NCBI GenBank assembly: GCA_036009105.1
Contig: DASYMJ010000055.1
Location: forward strand, 1 to 40,720
Direction: 5' to 3'
Source of the DNA: JAFAVZ01 sp036009105
GTDB taxonomy: Bacteria; Acidobacteriota; Thermoanaerobaculia; Gp7-AA8
Length of the DNA stretch: 40,720 nt
The number at the start of each line of letters is the position of its first letter. The stretch's first letter is position 1. Made by a program: the position numbers and the translations under genes. Below are positions 8,781 through 16,035 of this stretch, one piece after another. The notes under the pieces are model-generated. The model was given only the letters and a program-made list of their open reading frames with translations. It was not told the origin of the DNA and ran no database searches.

Positions 8781-10178
8781 ATGGCCACTGACGTCGTGAT
8801 GCCGCAGATGGGGGAATCGATCGCCGAGGGGACGGTGTCCCGCTGGATCAAGAAGGTGGGCGACCGGGTGGATCGGGATGAGCCGCTGCTGGAGATCTCG
8901 ACCGACAAGGTGGACGCGGAGATCCCCTCCCCCGTCGCCGGGACCCTGACCGAGATCGTGGTGCAGGAAGGTCAGACCGTGCCGGTGAACTCGGTGGTGG
9001 CGCGCATCGCGGCGGAGGGGGAGGCCGCGCCGCCCGCCCCGAGCGAGCAGCCTGTCAGCGAGCAGCCGGCCAGCGAGCAGCAGGCAGCGAGCAGCGAGCA
9101 GGAGACCGCGCCTGCGCCAGAGCCAGCACCAGCAACCAGCAACCAGCAACCAGCAACTCCCCCGCCCCCCGCCCCCCAGCCCGAGCCGCAGGCCGAGCCG
9201 GAAGGCGCGGACAACGAGAACATCGCCTCCCTAGAAGAGCGCCGCCGCACCAAGTCCTCCCCTCTGGTGCGCAAGATCGCGCAGGAGAACAACGTCGACA
9301 TCTCCCAGATCCAGGGCTCCGGCGTCTCCGGACGGGTCACCAAGAACGACATCCTCGACTTCCTCCAGCAGCCGCAGCGACCGGCGGCCGCCGCACCGCC
9401 GCAACAGCCGCAGCCGCAGCCCGCGGCCCAGCAGCAGTTCCAGCCCTCGGCCGCGCCCAAGCCGCAGTTCGCGCCGGGCGAGAACGTCCGCCTCGAGCCG
9501 CTCAGCGTGATGCGCAAGCGCATCGCCCATCACATGGTCCTCTCCAAGCAGACCTCGGCCCACGTGACGACCGTCTTCGAGTTCGACTTCACGAACATCG
9601 AGAAGCTCCGCCGCCGCTACAAAGAGGAGTACGCCGAGCGCGGCGTCAAGCTCACCTACCTGCCCTTCATCGTGCAGGCGATCATCGCCGGCCTGCGCGA
9701 GTTCCCGGTCATCAACGCCTCGATGGACGAGAACAACGTCGTCTATCACCGCGACCTCAATATCGGCATCGCCGTCGCCCTCGAATGGGGCCTCATCGTC
9801 CCCGTGGTCAAGAACGCCGACGAGAAAAACATCCTCGGCCTGGCCAGGGCCATCAACGACCTCGGCGAGCGCGCGCGCACGAAGAAGCTCAGCCCGGATG
9901 ACGTGCAGGGGGGGACCTTCACCATCACCAACCCCGGCATCTACGGCGGCCTGTTCGGCACGCCGATCATCAATCAGCCCCAGGTGGCCATCCTCGGCGT
10001 GGGCGGGGTGAAGAAGCGGCCGGTGGTGGTCGAGACGAAGGACGGCGACTCCATCGCCATCCGCTCCATCTGCATCATGTCCCTCACCTTCGATCACCGC
10101 CTCATCGACGGCGCCGTGGCCGACCAGTTCATGGCCCGCGTAAAGCAGATCCTGGAAGCGGGTCAGTTCACGATGTAA
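8781..10178 (+). CDS. 2-oxoacid dehydrogenase E2 component (dihydrolipoyl acyltransferase)
   Basis: Core acyltransferase of the complex, 465 residues. Domain order: lipoyl domain 1-80 with the lipoylated Lys43 in STDKVDAE; an Ala/Pro/Gln/Ser-rich flexible linker (about 83-148); a peripheral-subunit-binding domain (SPLVRKIAQENNV...GRVTKNDI, about 153-192); and a CoA-dependent acyltransferase domain with the active-site motif HRLIDG (His439, Asp443). The start has a good AAGGGAGA ribosome site. The linker DNA (9043-9167) is built from direct CAGCGAG and CAGCAAC heptamers, like the 7-bp repeats between genes. The 3' end overlaps the convergent YfhO-like gene by 16 bp. E2 needs the LipB/LipA pathway encoded 2 kb downstream. 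Confidence 0.95.
   Translation: MATDVVMPQMGESIAEGTVSRWIKKVGDRVDRDEPLLEISTDKVDAEIPSPVAGTLTEIVVQEGQTVPVNSVVARIAAEGEAAPPAPSEQPVSEQPASEQQAASSEQETAPAPEPAPATSNQQPATPPPPAPQPEPQAEPEGADNENIASLEERRRTKSSPLVRKIAQENNVDISQIQGSGVSGRVTKNDILDFLQQPQRPAAAAPPQQPQPQPAAQQQFQPSAAPKPQFAPGENVRLEPLSVMRKRIAHHMVLSKQTSAHVTTVFEFDFTNIEKLRRRYKEEYAERGVKLTYLPFIVQAIIAGLREFPVINASMDENNVVYHRDLNIGIAVALEWGLIVPVVKNADEKNILGLARAINDLGERARTKKLSPDDVQGGTFTITNPGIYGGLFGTPIINQPQVAILGVGGVKKRPVVVETKDGDSIAIRSICIMSLTFDHRLIDGAVADQFMARVKQILEAGQFTM
9043..9167 (+). repeat. Heptamer tandem repeats inside the E2 linker
   Basis: The stretch contains runs of CAGCGAG-like units followed by CAGCAAC units in direct orientation. They encode the Ser/Glu/Gln and Ser/Asn/Gln-rich parts of the E2 hinge. 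The 7-bp period is not a multiple of three, so successive units are read in different frames. Unlike the intergenic elements it has no inverted arm. Confidence 0.75.
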
Positions 10179-12304
10179 CGCCGCCACAGGCGCGAGGCGG
10201 GCCACAGCAGCAACAGCGCGATGAGCGATCCCGCGGCGCCTGCCCGCAGGCGCTGCGGCCTGTACTCCGTCTCGATGACGTGCCTGCCCGCGCCCACCGC
10301 GACGGCGCTGAACGCGTAGTCGGCCGGCACGATGTCCGCCGCCTTGCCGTCCGCGCGCGCCGTCCAGCCGCCGTACTTTGTCTGGGCAAAGACGACGTAG
10401 CCGGGGCACGGCGCGTCGACCCTGTACCGCGTGCCCAGCGCCGCCACCGCCGCCGCGCCGCAGTTGCCGACCGGCGCCGGTTGCGACTCGAGGATCACCC
10501 GCGAGAGGTCCGGCGCCTGCAGGATGCGCTTCGCCGCCTCGTCCTCGCCCGCCACGCTCTCCACGCTGCTGACGAACCGCGCCGGCGCGGCGTTCGGGCT
10601 GCGATGCAGCTGCACGGTCTGATTCGACATCGTCGCGAAGACGCGGACGTCGCCGCGATCGAGCAAGCCCTGGCGCCGCTCCGGCGGCAGCTGGTTGATC
10701 ACCTCCGACAGCGCGGCGATGCGCCGCGGCGCGAGGCCGTCGTAGTCGACGTGGTAGATGACCGGGATGCCGAACATGGTTCCGGTGTAGCCGTTCAGCG
10801 TCGCGATCTGCCAGCGGGCCAGCCAGAAGATGTCGTTCGTCGGCGCGTTGAGGACGATCTCCCGCTCCGCCGCCCAGAAGCGGCCGCCACCCACCGCCTT
10901 CGCCACGGCGTCCGCGAGCGGCGGCCGCTCGAAGATCTCCCGCGGCGCGTACGTGTTGACGGACAGCCCGGCAATGAACAGGTCCGCCACCACGACGGCG
11001 GCCATCGCCTCCCGTCGCCATCGCACGGCCAGACCGAGGGCCAGGGCCGCCACCGCCGCGTGCACGAAGCTGAGCGCGAGGAGCGGATTCTTCGCGGTGG
11101 CGACCGCGCCGATTGCACACAAGCCAGCCAGCACGAACGAGAGGCGGCGCCGATCGGCGAAGATCTCGTAGCCATAGCCGGCCAGCAAGGCGATCGGCAG
11201 GATGGCGGCGATCATCGCCTTCACCGGATAGCGGAAGATGGAGACCAGCGGCAGCCCGTAAATGAGATGAAAGCCCGGCAGGTGCGAGCCGAGCGAGAGC
11301 AGCAGCGCGACCAGAGCGAGCACCGCCAGCGCCGGCCGCTGCCGCGCGCCGGCAGCGGCCAGCAGCAACGCGGGGATGCCGAAGTAGATGCTGAGGATGT
11401 AGGGGAAGCCCTGCGACTCGAGATTGCGGCCCCAGTAGTCGGCGTCGTTCAGCGTGTGCGTCGGCCCGAGGAGGCCGGGGACTGCCAGTTCGCCGAGGCG
11501 GATGGGGTGGACCGACCAGGTGGTGAAGTTTTCGTAGGAGCGGCGGCGGCTGCGCGCGGACTGCTCGATCACCGCCGTGGCGGGGAGCGTCTGCAGGAGC
11601 GAGAGGCCGAGGGCGAAGACGATCACCATCGCGGCCGCGGCGGCCTTCGCGCGCGGCGTCAGCTCATACGAGGTGAACCCGATCCACACGATGATGGTGA
11701 CGAAGAGGAGCGCCGTCAGCTCCGCGGCGCCGCAAAAGAGCGGCATGGCCGCGGCGATGGCGGCCGGCGCGAGCGAGCGCTGTCCCGAGAGCGCGCGGTG
11801 GAGCAGGGCGATGGTGGTGGGCAGCCACGGCAGCCCGAAGAGCAGCAGCATCAGGTTCGCGGTGGAGAGCGTGTAGCCGCAGAGCGCGAAGACGGCGCCG
11901 GTCACGAACGCGGCCGGCTGGGAGAGGCCGAGGCTGCGCGCGAGCCAGTACGCGGCCAGCGCGCAGAAGAGGAAGTGCAGGACGAGGATCACGTTGAAGG
12001 CGACGAGCGGCGGCAGCGCGAAGTAGAGCAGGTTGGACGGATGGAGCGCCGCGTTCGCCGGGTTGGTCAGGAACGGCTGGCCGCCGTTGGTCAGCGGGTC
12101 CCACAGCGGGAGGTGCCCCGCCCGCAGCGACTGGATGAGGAAGAGCCTCTTCGGATAGTAGAGGAGGTAGAGATCGCGGAAGAAGAACGTGCGGGTGGTG
12201 AGCGGCTGGCGGAAGAGCAGCAGGATCAGCGCGCCGAGGAGCCACAGGGGCCGCTCGCGCAGGACGTCGCGCGCGTCACTCGTGGAGGAGGGAAGCGGGC
12301 GCAT
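10163..12304 (-). CDS. YfhO-like polytopic membrane protein
   Basis: Predicted 713-residue inner-membrane protein with about a dozen hydrophobic segments and a large C-terminal soluble part, ending in one more membrane helix and a basic tail. The pattern (RDLYLLYYPKRL and PLWDPLTNGGQP near the N-terminus, repeated LLL/AAA helices, soluble domain with YDGLAPRRI) matches the YfhO/glycosyltransferase-C-like family, which is involved in sugar modification of cell-envelope polymers; the exact substrate is unknown. The frame is open further upstream through repeat R3, but the ATG at 12304 is chosen because a TACACT -10 lies 9 nt before it and the extra N-terminus would be repeat-encoded. The end overlaps E2 by 16 bp (convergent). 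Confidence 0.85.
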   Translation of the reverse strand: MRPLPSSTSDARDVLRERPLWLLGALILLLFRQPLTTRTFFFRDLYLLYYPKRLFLIQSLRAGHLPLWDPLTNGGQPFLTNPANAALHPSNLLYFALPPLVAFNVILVLHFLFCALAAYWLARSLGLSQPAAFVTGAVFALCGYTLSTANLMLLLFGLPWLPTTIALLHRALSGQRSLAPAAIAAAMPLFCGAAELTALLFVTIIVWIGFTSYELTPRAKAAAAAMVIVFALGLSLLQTLPATAVIEQSARSRRRSYENFTTWSVHPIRLGELAVPGLLGPTHTLNDADYWGRNLESQGFPYILSIYFGIPALLLAAAGARQRPALAVLALVALLLSLGSHLPGFHLIYGLPLVSIFRYPVKAMIAAILPIALLAGYGYEIFADRRRLSFVLAGLCAIGAVATAKNPLLALSFVHAAVAALALGLAVRWRREAMAAVVVADLFIAGLSVNTYAPREIFERPPLADAVAKAVGGGRFWAAEREIVLNAPTNDIFWLARWQIATLNGYTGTMFGIPVIYHVDYDGLAPRRIAALSEVINQLPPERRQGLLDRGDVRVFATMSNQTVQLHRSPNAAPARFVSSVESVAGEDEAAKRILQAPDLSRVILESQPAPVGNCGAAAVAALGTRYRVDAPCPGYVVFAQTKYGGWTARADGKAADIVPADYAFSAVAVGAGRHVIETEYRPQRLRAGAAGSLIALLLLWPASRLWRRYIVN

Positions 12305-12313
12305 GCGAGCGGG

Positions 12314-12319
12314 AGTGTA
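12314..12319 (-). promoter_or_regulatory. Putative -10 of the YfhO-like gene (leaderless type)
   Basis: On the minus strand TACACT ends 9 nt before the ATG at 12304. Transcription starting about 7 nt after the hexamer would leave almost no leader. There is no Shine-Dalgarno. Confidence 0.4.
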
Positions 12320-12320
12320 A

Positions 12321-12407
12321 GCGATCAGCGACCAGCGGTCGGCGATCGGGAGAACGGGGCGCGGTCCACGGCATGCGGCGTTCTCCTGATCGCTGATCGC
12401 CGATCGC
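12321..12407. repeat. Heptamer inverted repeat R3 (GATCRGC family)
   Basis: Arms of GATCAGC/GATCGGC heptamers surround an inner inverted pair CGGGAGAACG and CGTTCTCCTG. It sits between the divergent YfhO-like and lipB genes, so here it cannot be a simple shared terminator. Confidence 0.88.
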
Positions 12408-12441
12408 CCCTCCCCGGGAATGCCCGGCGTCCGCGCGGCGC

Positions 12442-12447
12442 TATAGC
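12442..12447 (+). promoter_or_regulatory. Putative -10 of lipB (leaderless type)
   Basis: TATAGC ends 6 nt before the ATG at 12454, with no ribosome site between. No good -35 is visible. Confidence 0.4.
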
Positions 12448-12453
12448 CCACGC

Positions 12454-13536
12454 ATGCGCCGGTGCGAGCTCCACAACCTGCACGTCGTCACCTACGAGAA
12501 CGGGATGAAGCTGCAGCAGAAGCTCGTCGAGCTGCGCCAGGCGGACCAGATCCCCGACCAGTTCCTCCTCCTCGAGCACCCCCCGGTCATCACCCTCGGG
12601 CGCGGCGGCAGCATGGGGAACCTGCTCGCCACCCCCGACCTTCTCCGCTCCCAGCGCGTCCGCTTCTTCGAGACCACCCGCGGCGGCGACATCACCTATC
12701 ACGGCCCCGGCCAGGTGGTCGGCTACCCCATCGTCCACCTCGGCGAAGGCAGGCGCGACGTGCGCAAGTACGTGACGAACCTGGAGGAGGTGCTGATCCG
12801 CACCGTGGCCGAATACGGCATCACCGCGGAGCGGGTGGAAGGGAAGCGCGGCATCTGGGTGGGCAACGACAAGATCGCCGCCATCGGCGTGCGCATCGCG
12901 CGCTGGGTGACCTCGCACGGCTTCGCCCTGAACGTAAACACGAACCTCGACCACTTCCGCCTGATCACCCCCTGCGGCCTGCATGGCACCGGCGTGACCT
13001 CCATCGCCCGCGAGCTCGGCCACCCCGTCTCGGAAGAAGAAGTGCGGCAGCTCGCCACGGCGAAGTTCGCCGAGGTGTTCGAGCGGGAGCTGGTGAGGAG
13101 GCCGGAGACCATCAGGCTGATCAAGGTGCTGATCCACGACGGCGACCGCGTGCTCCTGCTCCATCGCAAGCCGGAGCGGGGCAACTTCTGGCAGCCGATC
13201 ACCGGCTCGATCGAGCAGGGCGAGTCGCCCTCCGAGACCGCGCGGCGGGAGATCGTGGAGGAGACCGGCAACCACGCCGAGCCCCGCGACATCGGCCTGA
13301 CCCAATCGTTCCTCATCGAGTCGCAGTACCTCGCCTCGCGCTACGAGACCCCCATCATCGCCAGCGAAGTCGGCTTCGCCGCCGCGCTGGACTCGACCCT
13401 CCCCATCCGCATGGACCCGGAGGAGCATGATGAATACGGCTGGTTTACGTTCGCCGAGGCTTATGAAAGGATTCGTTGGACGGATGATCGGGAGGCTCTG
13501 GAACGAGTGCAGCGGAGATGGGAAATTGAAAATTGA
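12454..13536 (+). CDS. lipB: Octanoyltransferase LipB fused to a Nudix hydrolase
   Basis: 360 residues in two domains. Residues 1-213 are LipB, which moves octanoate from octanoyl-ACP to lipoyl domains: RGGDITYHGPGQ (76-87), catalytic Lys140 in NDKIAAIGVR, and catalytic Cys174 in ITPCGLHG. Residues 218-360 are a Nudix hydrolase with box G251...E257...R265-E266...E269-E270...G272. It resembles NudB/dihydroneopterin-triphosphate-type enzymes, but its substrate is unknown. LipB alone is normally about 210-250 residues, so the tail is an added domain in the same frame. The last residues and the TGA stop come from the TTGAAAA heptamers of repeat R4. lipA follows 71 bp later. Confidence 0.92.
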   Translation: MRRCELHNLHVVTYENGMKLQQKLVELRQADQIPDQFLLLEHPPVITLGRGGSMGNLLATPDLLRSQRVRFFETTRGGDITYHGPGQVVGYPIVHLGEGRRDVRKYVTNLEEVLIRTVAEYGITAERVEGKRGIWVGNDKIAAIGVRIARWVTSHGFALNVNTNLDHFRLITPCGLHGTGVTSIARELGHPVSEEEVRQLATAKFAEVFERELVRRPETIRLIKVLIHDGDRVLLLHRKPERGNFWQPITGSIEQGESPSETARREIVEETGNHAEPRDIGLTQSFLIESQYLASRYETPIIASEVGFAAALDSTLPIRMDPEEHDEYGWFTFAEAYERIRWTDDREALERVQRRWEIEN

Positions 13537-13598
13537 AAATTGAAAATTGAAAAAATGCCGTGCAGCGCAGCCCGTTTTCAATTTTCAATTTTCAATTC
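13523..13598. repeat. Heptamer inverted repeat R4 (TTGAAAA family)
   Basis: Left arm 13524-13553 is a run of TTGAAAA units and right arm 13575-13597 is the inverted TTTTCAA run, with a GC-rich loop. The arm begins inside the lipB-Nudix reading frame and provides its last codons and stop. It is a striking AT-rich island in GC-rich DNA and can form a hairpin between lipB and lipA. Confidence 0.92.
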
Positions 13599-13607
13599 GA
13601 ATTACCA

Positions 13608-14522
13608 ATGACCGACCAAACACCCGAAACGCCCCCCATCAACCGCCGCGCCGGCCACCGCCCGGAGTGGCTGAAGATCAGAATCCCCGGCAACCTCGAC
13701 CAACTGCCGGTTTCAAACCTGATGAAGGACCTGGCCCTCAACACCGTCTGCCAGGAGGCGAGGTGTCCGAACATCTTCGAGTGCTGGGCGGCCGGCACGG
13801 CCACCTTCATGATCCTCGGCGAGATCTGCACGCGGCGTTGCACCTTCTGCGCGGTGGGGAAGGGCAAGCCGCTGCTGGCCGATGCGGGCGAGCCGGCGCG
13901 GGTGGCGGAGGCGGTGGAGCGGATGGGGGTGAAGCACTGCGTCATCACCATGGTCAACCGCGATGACCTGCCGGACGGCGGTGCGGAGCAGGTGGCGCAG
14001 ACCGTCCGCGCCGTGCGCGAGCGCACCGGCGCCGCGGTCGAGGTGCTGATCTCCGACCTGGAGGGCAACCGCGAGGCGCTGCGCATCGTGATCGAGTCCA
14101 AGCCGGAGGTGCTGGCCCACAACGTCGAGACCGTGCCGCGGCTGTATTCGGCCGTGCGCCCGGTGGCAAAGTACGAGCGCTCGCTGGACCTGCTGCGCTG
14201 GGCGCACGAAGAGGGGATGCTGACCAAGTCCAGCATCATGCTCGGGCTGGGCGAGCGGGAGGAGGAGATCCTCCAAACGGCCTCCCATCTGCGCGCGGCC
14301 GGCGTCGACATCTTCACCATGGGGCAGTACCTGGCGCCGACCGGCAACCACCATCCGGTGCGGCGTTATTACACGCCGGAAGAGTTCGCGCAACTGGGCG
14401 ATCGGGCCCGCGCGCTGGGCTTCCATCACGTCGAATCGGCGCCCCTGGTGCGCAGTTCCTATATGGCCCACCGTGCCGTACAATCCGCGCCTCATCATGC
14501 CGCGCGCGACATTCGTCGATGA
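13608..14522 (+). CDS. lipA: Lipoyl synthase LipA
   Basis: Radical SAM enzyme that inserts two sulfurs into the octanoyl chain on lipoyl domains. 304 residues from the ATG at 13608; upstream in-frame codons lie in repeat R4 and were excluded. Auxiliary [4Fe-4S] cysteines C48, C53 and C59 (CQEARCPNIFEC) and the SAM-cluster motif CTRRCTFC (C74, C78, C81) are intact. The conserved RSSY at 282-285 supplies the serine ligand of the auxiliary cluster. GLGERE and GQYLAPT motifs are also present. The gene overlaps the ferredoxin gene by 26 bp. LipA sacrifices its auxiliary cluster in each turnover, which gives the neighbouring Fe-S proteins a plausible job. Confidence 0.96.
   Translation: MTDQTPETPPINRRAGHRPEWLKIRIPGNLDQLPVSNLMKDLALNTVCQEARCPNIFECWAAGTATFMILGEICTRRCTFCAVGKGKPLLADAGEPARVAEAVERMGVKHCVITMVNRDDLPDGGAEQVAQTVRAVRERTGAAVEVLISDLEGNREALRIVIESKPEVLAHNVETVPRLYSAVRPVAKYERSLDLLRWAHEEGMLTKSSIMLGLGEREEEILQTASHLRAAGVDIFTMGQYLAPTGNHHPVRRYYTPEEFAQLGDRARALGFHHVESAPLVRSSYMAHRAVQSAPHHAARDIRR
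14479..14484 (+). promoter_or_regulatory. Putative internal -10 before the ferredoxin gene
   Basis: TACAAT within the 3' end of lipA ends 12 nt before the ATG at 14497. It could give the Fe-S genes their own near-leaderless transcript. Confidence 0.3.
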
Positions 14523-14775
14523 GGGAAAGAGCGGCGAATTTCCCGCCGGGCGCACGCTCCTCTCCATCGCTTCCGAGCTCGACGTGCGGGTCAGCCACGT
14601 CTGCGGCGGCGACGGTGCGTGCGGGACTTGCAGGATCGAAGTGGTGGAAGGGTGGGACCAGCTGACGCCTCCCACCCCCGACGAGACGTACAAGGAGCTC
14701 GAGCCGCCCTACCGCCTCTCGTGCCAGTCGAAACTGCTGGGCGACGTGACGGTGAAGGTGGCCAAGATCGAGTGA
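14497..14775 (+). CDS. [2Fe-2S] ferredoxin
   Basis: 92 residues with the plant/adrenodoxin-type cysteine pattern C36-x5-C42-x2-C45 (VCGGDGACGTC) and a distant C76 (RLSCQSKL). It carries electrons or, less likely, serves as a cluster scaffold. The ATG at 14497 overlaps the end of lipA by 26 bp; an in-frame ATG at 14473 is an alternative. The overlap with lipA and the 6-bp gap to the ferritin-like gene point to co-expression. A role as electron donor to LipA (reducing the SAM cluster) is inferred from position. Confidence 0.88.
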   Translation: MPRATFVDEGKSGEFPAGRTLLSIASELDVRVSHVCGGDGACGTCRIEVVEGWDQLTPPTPDETYKELEPPYRLSCQSKLLGDVTVKVAKIE

Positions 14776-14781
14776 GGAACC

Positions 14782-15291
14782 ATGACAGTCATCGAGATGA
14801 ACCCGACGTCGCTCTCCCCCCAGCAGCTGGGCCTGCTGATGCAGTACACGGTCGAGGCCTACAAGACCTTCGAGAAGCTCGCCGAGAGCCTGCCCAACCC
14901 GATGGCCGCGGCCATGTTCGCCAACTTCGCGGTCGAGGAGCGCCTCCACCGCGACCTGCTGGAGGGGAAGATCGCCACCAGCAGCGTGGCCCGCATCAAG
15001 GTGACGCTCGGCCCCGACCTGCTGTTCCAGGACATCCTGGAAGGCGACCTCTCCTACCGGGAGATGACCGAGTTCCTCATCGCCCGGGAGAAGACGATGC
15101 AGCGCCGGCTGGAGGAGATCCGCAAGACCTCGCCCCAGAGCGACCTCTACATGCTCATCTATCTCACCGCGGCGAAGCGCGCGCACATCGTGGAGCTGGA
15201 GCGCGAGCTGGAGCTGATCCGTCTCGACCCCGACTGGTTCCGCCGGGAGGACGCCGAGTTCCGCATCGCCAACGGACCTCGCCCGGCATGA
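14782..15291 (+). CDS. Ferritin-like / rubrerythrin-like four-helix protein
   Basis: 169 residues, mainly helical. Residues 20-35 (E25, E31), 48-58 with an ExxH motif (E53, H56), 95-112 and 126-146 (H135, E138) resemble the four helices of ferritin-like diiron proteins. The last helix lacks the full ExxH pair, so the metal site is incomplete or atypical. No Cys is present. It overlaps the HesB-like gene by 4 bp (ATGA), so the two are probably translationally coupled. Given its place between a ferredoxin and an A-type carrier, a role in iron supply for Fe-S assembly is plausible but not shown. Confidence 0.65.
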   Translation: MTVIEMNPTSLSPQQLGLLMQYTVEAYKTFEKLAESLPNPMAAAMFANFAVEERLHRDLLEGKIATSSVARIKVTLGPDLLFQDILEGDLSYREMTEFLIAREKTMQRRLEEIRKTSPQSDLYMLIYLTAAKRAHIVELERELELIRLDPDWFRREDAEFRIANGPRPA

Positions 15292-15575
15292 ACCTCTCCC
15301 TCGCCCCCGAAGCCGCCGCCCATCTGCAGCACGACCTCTCCGGCCGCCTGCTCCGCATCGCCTTCACCACCGGCTGCGGCGGCAGCGGCTACCGTCTGGC
15401 CTACGCCGACCAGCCACTCGACGGTGACCGGATCGTGGAGCTGGACGGCGTCAAAGTGGCGCTCGACGACATGGCCGCTTCCCGCCTGGACGGCGCGGTG
15501 ATCACCTACGACGAGGAGGATGAGGGGTACCTGCTCGATCATCCCGATGCCGTGACGGCCGTCTGGTGCGGATAG
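15288..15575 (+). CDS. HesB/IscA-like A-type Fe-S protein, atypical cysteines
   Basis: 95 residues. The core FTTGCGGSGYRLAY (C30) followed by a VDG/LDD-like middle and DHPDAVTAVWCG end aligns by eye with A-type Fe-S carriers. Those normally carry one Cys in the GGCSG loop and two in a terminal CxC motif; here the terminal motif is reduced to a single Cys (C94). It could still bind a cluster as a dimer, or be a non-binding paralogue. Its ATG overlaps the stop of the ferritin-like gene. It is the last gene of the lipoate and Fe-S stretch. Confidence 0.7.
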   Translation: MNLSLAPEAAAHLQHDLSGRLLRIAFTTGCGGSGYRLAYADQPLDGDRIVELDGVKVALDDMAASRLDGAVITYDEEDEGYLLDHPDAVTAVWCG

Positions 15576-15618
15576 TATCCCCTGTGCCGGCGCGTCCTCT
15601 GCGCGGCGGCCGCGGGTT

Positions 15619-15638
15619 GCGATCAGGAGAACGATCGC
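15619..15638. repeat. Short remnant of the GATCRGC repeat family
   Basis: GCGATC and GATCGC form a small inverted pair around AGGAGAAC, the same inner sequence as in R2, R3 and R7. It lies in the 103-bp gap between the HesB-like and Cys-rich genes; no gene was seen in that gap. Confidence 0.6.
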
Positions 15639-15666
15639 CAGCCGGATCCGCCACGCCATGCGGTGC

Positions 15667-15672
15667 TAGGAT
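15667..15672 (+). promoter_or_regulatory. Putative -10 of the Cys-rich protein gene (leaderless type)
   Basis: TAGGAT ends 6 nt before the GTG at 15679 with no ribosome binding site between. Confidence 0.3.
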
Positions 15673-15678
15673 ACCGGC

Positions 15679-15993
15679 GTGCGTCGCCTCGCAGCGATCC
15701 TGGTGACCCTGACCTTGCTCCTCCCCGCGGCAGCGCTCTTCGCCGCGAAGCCGCTCCCCTGCTGCTGCAAGTCGAAGCAGGCGTGTCCCCTGAAGAAGCA
15801 GTGCGGCTGCTCGCTGTCGCGGACGATGCCCCATCCCGCGCCGGCGAGCATCCCGTTCCAGGCGCGCTGGACGATCGAGACGCCGTTCACGCTCGCCGTT
15901 CCCCTCACGCGGCGCGCCTACCCCGCCCCGCCCGCCCAGCACGCCGTACGCCTCGCCGACGCCCCAAATACGCCCCCTCCGCGTCTCTCCTGA
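15679..15993 (+). CDS. Small secreted Cys-rich protein, function unknown
   Basis: 104 residues from a GTG start. Residues 1-22 form a signal peptide (basic MRR, hydrophobic LVTLTLLLPAAALFAA). The mature start holds six Cys: C28-C29-C30, C36, C42, C44, surrounded by Lys, a pattern that suggests metal binding or disulfides. The rest is Pro- and Arg-rich with no known fold. Its TGA stop lies inside heptamer repeat R5. It stands 42 bp before a TonB-dependent receptor, so a link to uptake of a metal or metal complex is possible. No family was recognised; the gene call rests on the signal peptide, the Cys cluster and the promoter-like hexamer. Confidence 0.55.
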   Translation: MRRLAAILVTLTLLLPAAALFAAKPLPCCCKSKQACPLKKQCGCSLSRTMPHPAPASIPFQARWTIETPFTLAVPLTRRAYPAPPAQHAVRLADAPNTPPPRLS

Positions 15994-16029
15994 TCGCCGA
16001 TCGCCCACTGCTGATCGCCATCAGGGAGA
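15984..16029. repeat. Heptamer inverted repeat R5 (GATCRGC family, short)
   Basis: TCTCTCCTGATCGCC is mirrored by CTGATCGCCATCAGGGAGA. The element supplies the stop codon of the Cys-rich gene (15991-15993) and the AGGGAG ribosome site (16023-16028) of the TonB-dependent receptor. Confidence 0.75.
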
Positions 16030-16035
16030 CCACGC

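Noticed and set aside
12305..12451. N-terminal extension of the YfhO-like protein through repeat R3
   Set aside because: The extra residues would be repeat-encoded and the promoter-like hexamer lies after this point; the ATG at 12304 is preferred.
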